From assembly GCA_964428195.1 (NCBI GenBank), contig CAYRXC010000005.1, positions 1-35,219 of the forward strand: 35,219 nt of DNA, written 5' to 3'. This document shows, piece by piece, positions 32,262 through 35,219 of the stretch. Position numbers and translations under genes: made by a program. This stretch comes from JAAYGD01 sp964428195. GTDB lineage: Bacteria; Bacillota_I; Bacilli_A; RF39; UBA660. The notes below the pieces were generated by a model. That model did no database searches. It was not told the DNA's origin and saw only the letters and a program-made list of their open reading frames with translations. Position 1 is the first letter of the stretch. Each line of letters opens with the position of its first letter.

Positions 32262-33575
32262 CTATTTTTTCAATTCTTCTACTGCTTCCTTAATATTGTT
32301 TTTACTAGCTATTTTTAAATATTCATTTGCTTTCTTAAAATCTGATAAAATATTTAATTCCTGGTTGCCATTCAAATAATAATATTTTGCTAAATTATAA
32401 TATCCATAATAGCATCTTTCTGTTAAAGGTGTATTAATTGATTGTAAATAATAAATATAAGCAGTTTTTAAATCCCCTTTTAATCGATAATGTTCTCCAA
32501 CTTTGTTTAATGCCCAACTATCACCTAAATCAGCACTCAATTTGTAGTATTCAATACTATTTTTAGGATTGGTTTTTTCAAATATTTTACCTAAATTATT
32601 ATAAGCAAAAGCATAGCCCCTTTCAGATGCCTTAGTAAAATATTCAATTGCTTTTTCTAGATTAATTTTGTGATCTGGAGTTAATCCTTTTAAATAACAA
32701 TTACCCATTGTATTTAATCCTGCTACACTTCCCAGCTCAATTGATTTATTTAAAAACTTCCAAGCTGTTTGAAAATCTTCTTCTATTTTATTATTAAGAA
32801 TTAAATACGATACCATCCAACAACCTTTCGGATGGTTTTTTAATGCAGAACGATAATAATATTCATAACTTTTTTGATAATTTCTTTTACCAGATATATT
32901 TCCACTATATTCTAAGGATCCCAGCTCACCATTAGCATACATATTATCTTTTTTTGCTAATTCCTGTAATGATGTTATATAACTTACACCCTCAAATAAT
33001 TTTATTTTTAAGTATTCTTCAATTTCACTATTTATTAAATCCATTTTATAATCATTAACATATTTGGGTTGTTCGTTATCAAGAATTGCATATGACAAAA
33101 GCTCAATTAAGGCTTCATAATAATTATTATTATTTATTAATGATTCTATTTTCTTCATATAATCTATATTTATTTGGTTATCATTAATAGTTAATTCATT
33201 TATTTTGTTTATCAAAATAATTAATCGTTTATTACTATTTATTTCTATTAATGAATTATTATTTTTAATATATATTTTATCATCTAATATACTCATTAAA
33301 GATAAAACCATATCAACAAATATTTCATATTCATTTTTCATTTGATTTTTTAAATCTCTAAAGTATTGTTTATAAATGATACTAATTGCTCGATAACCCG
33401 TACAATAATTATTGACTGTTGTTTTATTAATATTGTTAGTATTAAAAATAACCGAAAACAATTCAATTTGAATCGTTAATTTATTTGAGATTGATACTTC
33501 TTTGAAAACATTAAAAATATTACCCAACGAAAGATAATTATTATTATCATTCATTTTTATAAAATATTTTTTCAT
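32262..33575 (-). CDS. Sel1-repeat protein
   Basis: 437 residues. The C-terminal half (about 215-430) contains Sel1/TPR-like helical repeats: GELGSLEYSGNISGKRNYQKSYEYYYRSA, FQTAWKFLNKSIELGSVAGLNTMGNCYLKG, AIEYFTKASERGYAFAYNNLGKIF, SIEYYKLSADLGDSWALNKVGEHY. Sel1 repeats bind protein partners. The N-terminal half (KYFIKMNDNNNYLSLGNIFNVFKEV and NNYCTGYRAISIIYKQYFRDL) resembles a conserved domain found in gut Firmicute Sel1 proteins, with no known role. No signal peptide. GAGGGTAAT ribosome site and an extended -10 (33593-33598) precede it. Two direct repeats overlap its -35 region. Confidence 0.8.
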   Translation of the reverse strand: MKKYFIKMNDNNNYLSLGNIFNVFKEVSISNKLTIQIELFSVIFNTNNINKTTVNNYCTGYRAISIIYKQYFRDLKNQMKNEYEIFVDMVLSLMSILDDKIYIKNNNSLIEINSNKRLIILINKINELTINDNQINIDYMKKIESLINNNNYYEALIELLSYAILDNEQPKYVNDYKMDLINSEIEEYLKIKLFEGVSYITSLQELAKKDNMYANGELGSLEYSGNISGKRNYQKSYEYYYRSALKNHPKGCWMVSYLILNNKIEEDFQTAWKFLNKSIELGSVAGLNTMGNCYLKGLTPDHKINLEKAIEYFTKASERGYAFAYNNLGKIFEKTNPKNSIEYYKLSADLGDSWALNKVGEHYRLKGDLKTAYIYYLQSINTPLTERCYYGYYNLAKYYYLNGNQELNILSDFKKANEYLKIASKNNIKEAVEELKK

Positions 33576-33592
33576 ATTACCCTCTTTTTTTT

Positions 33593-33620
33593 ATTATATC
33601 ATACGTGGACTAACGTGGAC
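33593..33620. promoter_or_regulatory. Extended -10 promoter and direct repeat ACGTGGAC (operator candidate)
   Basis: On the minus strand TGATATAAT (hexamer 33598-33593) lacks a recognisable -35. At that place are two copies of ACGTGGAC (33603-33610 and 33613-33620), exactly 10 bp apart, one helical turn. This layout suggests a transcription factor binding two sites on one face of the helix, controlling the Sel1 gene and perhaps the divergent symporter gene. Confidence 0.5.
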
Positions 33621-33678
33621 CTCACTCTCTAGATTAATAAGTATTTTAAATTATAATAAAATTAGAAAGGAATTTATT

Positions 33679-34920
33679 ATGAAAAAAATTTGGAAAAGCT
33701 ACAAATCATCATTTATATTACTGGGATCAATTATACTTGGAGGAATTCTTGGTTTAATATTTAAAGAAAAAATATTGATTTTGAAACCCTTTGGAGATTT
33801 ATTTTTAAACTTATTATTAATAGTAATTGTTCCATTAATATTTGTTACAATTACATTATCTATCGCTAAAATGAAACAACCCAAAAGATTAAGCAAAATA
33901 TTATTATCTATTGTCTTTGTCTTTTTAATTACTTCAATTATTAGTGTATTAATTGGAATTATAAGTACAAGAACACCATTAATAAATAATATCGATAGTG
34001 AAAAAATAGTGTCTTCATTAGATATGACACTAAAAGAAGAAAAAGTTGAATTAGAACTATTGCCAAGAATAGTAAATATGATTAGTGTTAAAAGCTTTAA
34101 TCTATTATTTACTAATGAAAATATGATTGCATTAATTGTGTTTTCAATTATGATTGGTATATCAATTAATATGATAAAGCAAAAAAAAGAAAAGATCATT
34201 GATGGGTTAGATAATTTAAATTTAATTATTCAAAATTTTATTAAACTAATTATGTATTTTGCACCAATTGGACTAGGTAGTTATTTTGCAACATTAACTG
34301 GAACATTTGGAAAAGAAATAGCATTAGGTTATTTTAAAACCTTTATTATTTATACTCTTGCTACTTTATTCGTATATATATTTATTTATTCATTATATGC
34401 TTATATTGGTGGTGGAAAAAAAGGTTTAATTACATATTGGAAAAATATTATTAATCCTACAGTTACCGCTTTAGCTACATGTTCATCAGCAGCAAGTATG
34501 CCAGTTAATATTAAAAGTGTAAAAGAAATGGGAGTTTCTGATGATATTGCTAATACAACAGTGTCTTTAGGAACAAGTTTTCATAAAGATGGATCTTCAA
34601 TTGGTAGTGTATTTAAAATTATGTTTTTAGTATACTTATTTAAAACAAGTCCAAATCTTGGCACAATTTTAATCGTTTCATTAGTTGCAACATTGTTGGT
34701 TTCAGCAATACCAATTGGTGGAGGAACCATTTCAGAAATGTTTATAATCACAATGATGGGTTTCCCAATTGCTGCTCTACCTATCTTAACAATAATTGCT
34801 ACGATAATAGATCCGGGTGCTACAGTATTAAATGTTGTTGGTGACTCTGCTAGTGCAATGATAATATCTCGAATTGTTGATGGCAAAAAATGGTTAAAGA
34901 ATAAAATCCTAAATAATTAG
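33679..34920 (+). CDS. Dicarboxylate/amino acid:cation symporter (DAACS family)
   Basis: A 413-residue membrane transporter of the GltP/DctA fold. It starts with a basic MKKIWKSYKSS and has eight hydrophobic helices plus the two re-entrant hairpins: ATCSSAASMPVNIKSVKEMG for the Ser-rich first hairpin, and IPIGGGTISEMFI for the second. The substrate-site region is ATIIDPGATVLNVVGDSASAMI, where the usual NMDGT-type metal motif is replaced by FHKDGSS and the Arg/Asp site by VGDSASA. It should cotransport glutamate, aspartate or C4 acids with Na+ or H+, but I cannot fix which. AAAGGAA precedes the ATG. It is divergent from the Sel1 gene. Confidence 0.88.
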   Translation: MKKIWKSYKSSFILLGSIILGGILGLIFKEKILILKPFGDLFLNLLLIVIVPLIFVTITLSIAKMKQPKRLSKILLSIVFVFLITSIISVLIGIISTRTPLINNIDSEKIVSSLDMTLKEEKVELELLPRIVNMISVKSFNLLFTNENMIALIVFSIMIGISINMIKQKKEKIIDGLDNLNLIIQNFIKLIMYFAPIGLGSYFATLTGTFGKEIALGYFKTFIIYTLATLFVYIFIYSLYAYIGGGKKGLITYWKNIINPTVTALATCSSAASMPVNIKSVKEMGVSDDIANTTVSLGTSFHKDGSSIGSVFKIMFLVYLFKTSPNLGTILIVSLVATLLVSAIPIGGGTISEMFIITMMGFPIAALPILTIIATIIDPGATVLNVVGDSASAMIISRIVDGKKWLKNKILNN

Positions 34921-34930
34921 GATTTTTCTT
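34903..34930 (+). terminator. Intrinsic terminator of the symporter gene
   Basis: A 10-bp perfect stem AAAATCCTAA / TTAGGATTTT with an ATAA loop and T run on the + strand. The stop codon lies inside the second arm. Confidence 0.85.
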
Positions 34931-35016
34931 TAGTTAAAATAGTTACTTCTTATCTTTTTTTTTGTTTAGGAATGGTTAAAGAAACAAAGGAATTTTATAA
35001 TAATTATGCTACTAAA

Positions 35017-35044
35017 TAGACAATATATATTAATATGATAAAAT
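35017..35044 (+). promoter_or_regulatory. Promoter of the ABC ATPase gene
   Basis: TAGACA (35017-35022), 16-base spacer, and TGATAAAAT extended -10 (hexamer 35039-35044). Confidence 0.5.
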
Positions 35045-35073
35045 AAATACATATGTATTATTTGTGAGGTCTT

Positions 35074-35219
35074 ATGTTAGAAATAAAAAATCTTACAATT
35101 ATTAAAAAAAATGATGAGAGAGTTATACTAAAAAACTTTTCTTTTTGCATTAAAGAAAACGATAAAATTGCGATTATAGGAGAAGAAGGCAATGGTAAAA
35201 CAACCTTACTTAAAGCTAT
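35074..35219 (+). CDS. ABC transporter ATP-binding protein, cut at the window edge
   Basis: The first 48 residues are visible: MLEIKNLTIIKKNDERVILKN, then an ABC strand and Walker A GEEGNGKTT (about 38-46), so an ABC ATPase is certain but its subfamily is not. It could be an ABC-F translation factor or part of an exporter. GTGAGGT ribosome site before the ATG. Confidence 0.75.
   Translation, partial: MLEIKNLTIIKKNDERVILKNFSFCIKENDKIAIIGEEGNGKTTLLKA

Overview
The window comes from a low-GC Gram-positive bacterium, most likely an uncultured member of the Bacilli or a relative close to the Mollicutes-type gut lineages. The support is: very AT-rich coding DNA, strong AGGAGG-type ribosome sites, TTGACA/TATAAT and extended -10 promoters, a dnaG-rpoD-trmK block, a T-box leader, a Bacillus-type LexA (SOS) box and a YolD/UvrX-like pair. 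TGA is used as a stop (for example at the ends of the polymerase, PurA-like and pyruvate-kinase-like genes) and Trp is TGG, so this is not the mycoplasma code. A run of exactly 100 N (11830-11929) marks a scaffold gap, so this is probably a draft or metagenome assembly.

Layout. 1-4.3 kb: a gene start at the left edge, a NUDIX hydrolase, then the macromolecular-synthesis block dnaG-rpoD-trmK on the minus strand. 4.3-8.1 kb: a large metallophosphoesterase and a divergent HerA-like ATPase, with a leader ORF plus terminator in front of the first. 8.1-10.5 kb: an SOS-controlled Y-family polymerase with YolD, and a dUTPase with an insertion. 10.5-12.1 kb: a T-box leader (specifier reads as Phe) in front of two unrecognised ORFs, then a TM2 protein with a 14-residue repeat array that broke the assembly.

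12.3-19.2 kb is the most interesting part. Two minus-strand transcription units share one operator, GTGTA-N5-TACAC, placed exactly inside the 17-bp spacer of both promoters. One unit is an NrtR-type NUDIX regulator plus an AAA_28/CYTH fusion. The other is a tightly coupled five-gene operon: mini pyruvate-kinase-like enzyme, divergent PurA-like ligase, uridine-kinase-like P-loop kinase, J-domain pseudokinase and vWA protein. I infer a nucleotide or NAD-linked metabolite system under ADP-ribose/NAD-sensing control. I know of no description of this exact set.

19.2-25.1 kb: a three-gene ABC-2 exporter, a separate ABC exporter preceded by a 36-codon ORF and a strong terminator, and a glucoamylase-family enzyme. 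25.1-35.2 kb: a DUF3795 protein, a degenerate kinase-like protein, a conserved membrane-anchored protein in an operon with a Ca2+-type P-ATPase, a secreted beta-propeller protein, a Sel1-repeat protein divergent from a dicarboxylate/amino-acid symporter (with a direct-repeat operator candidate between them), and the start of an ABC ATPase. No tRNA, rRNA, CRISPR, insertion sequence or phage structural gene was seen.
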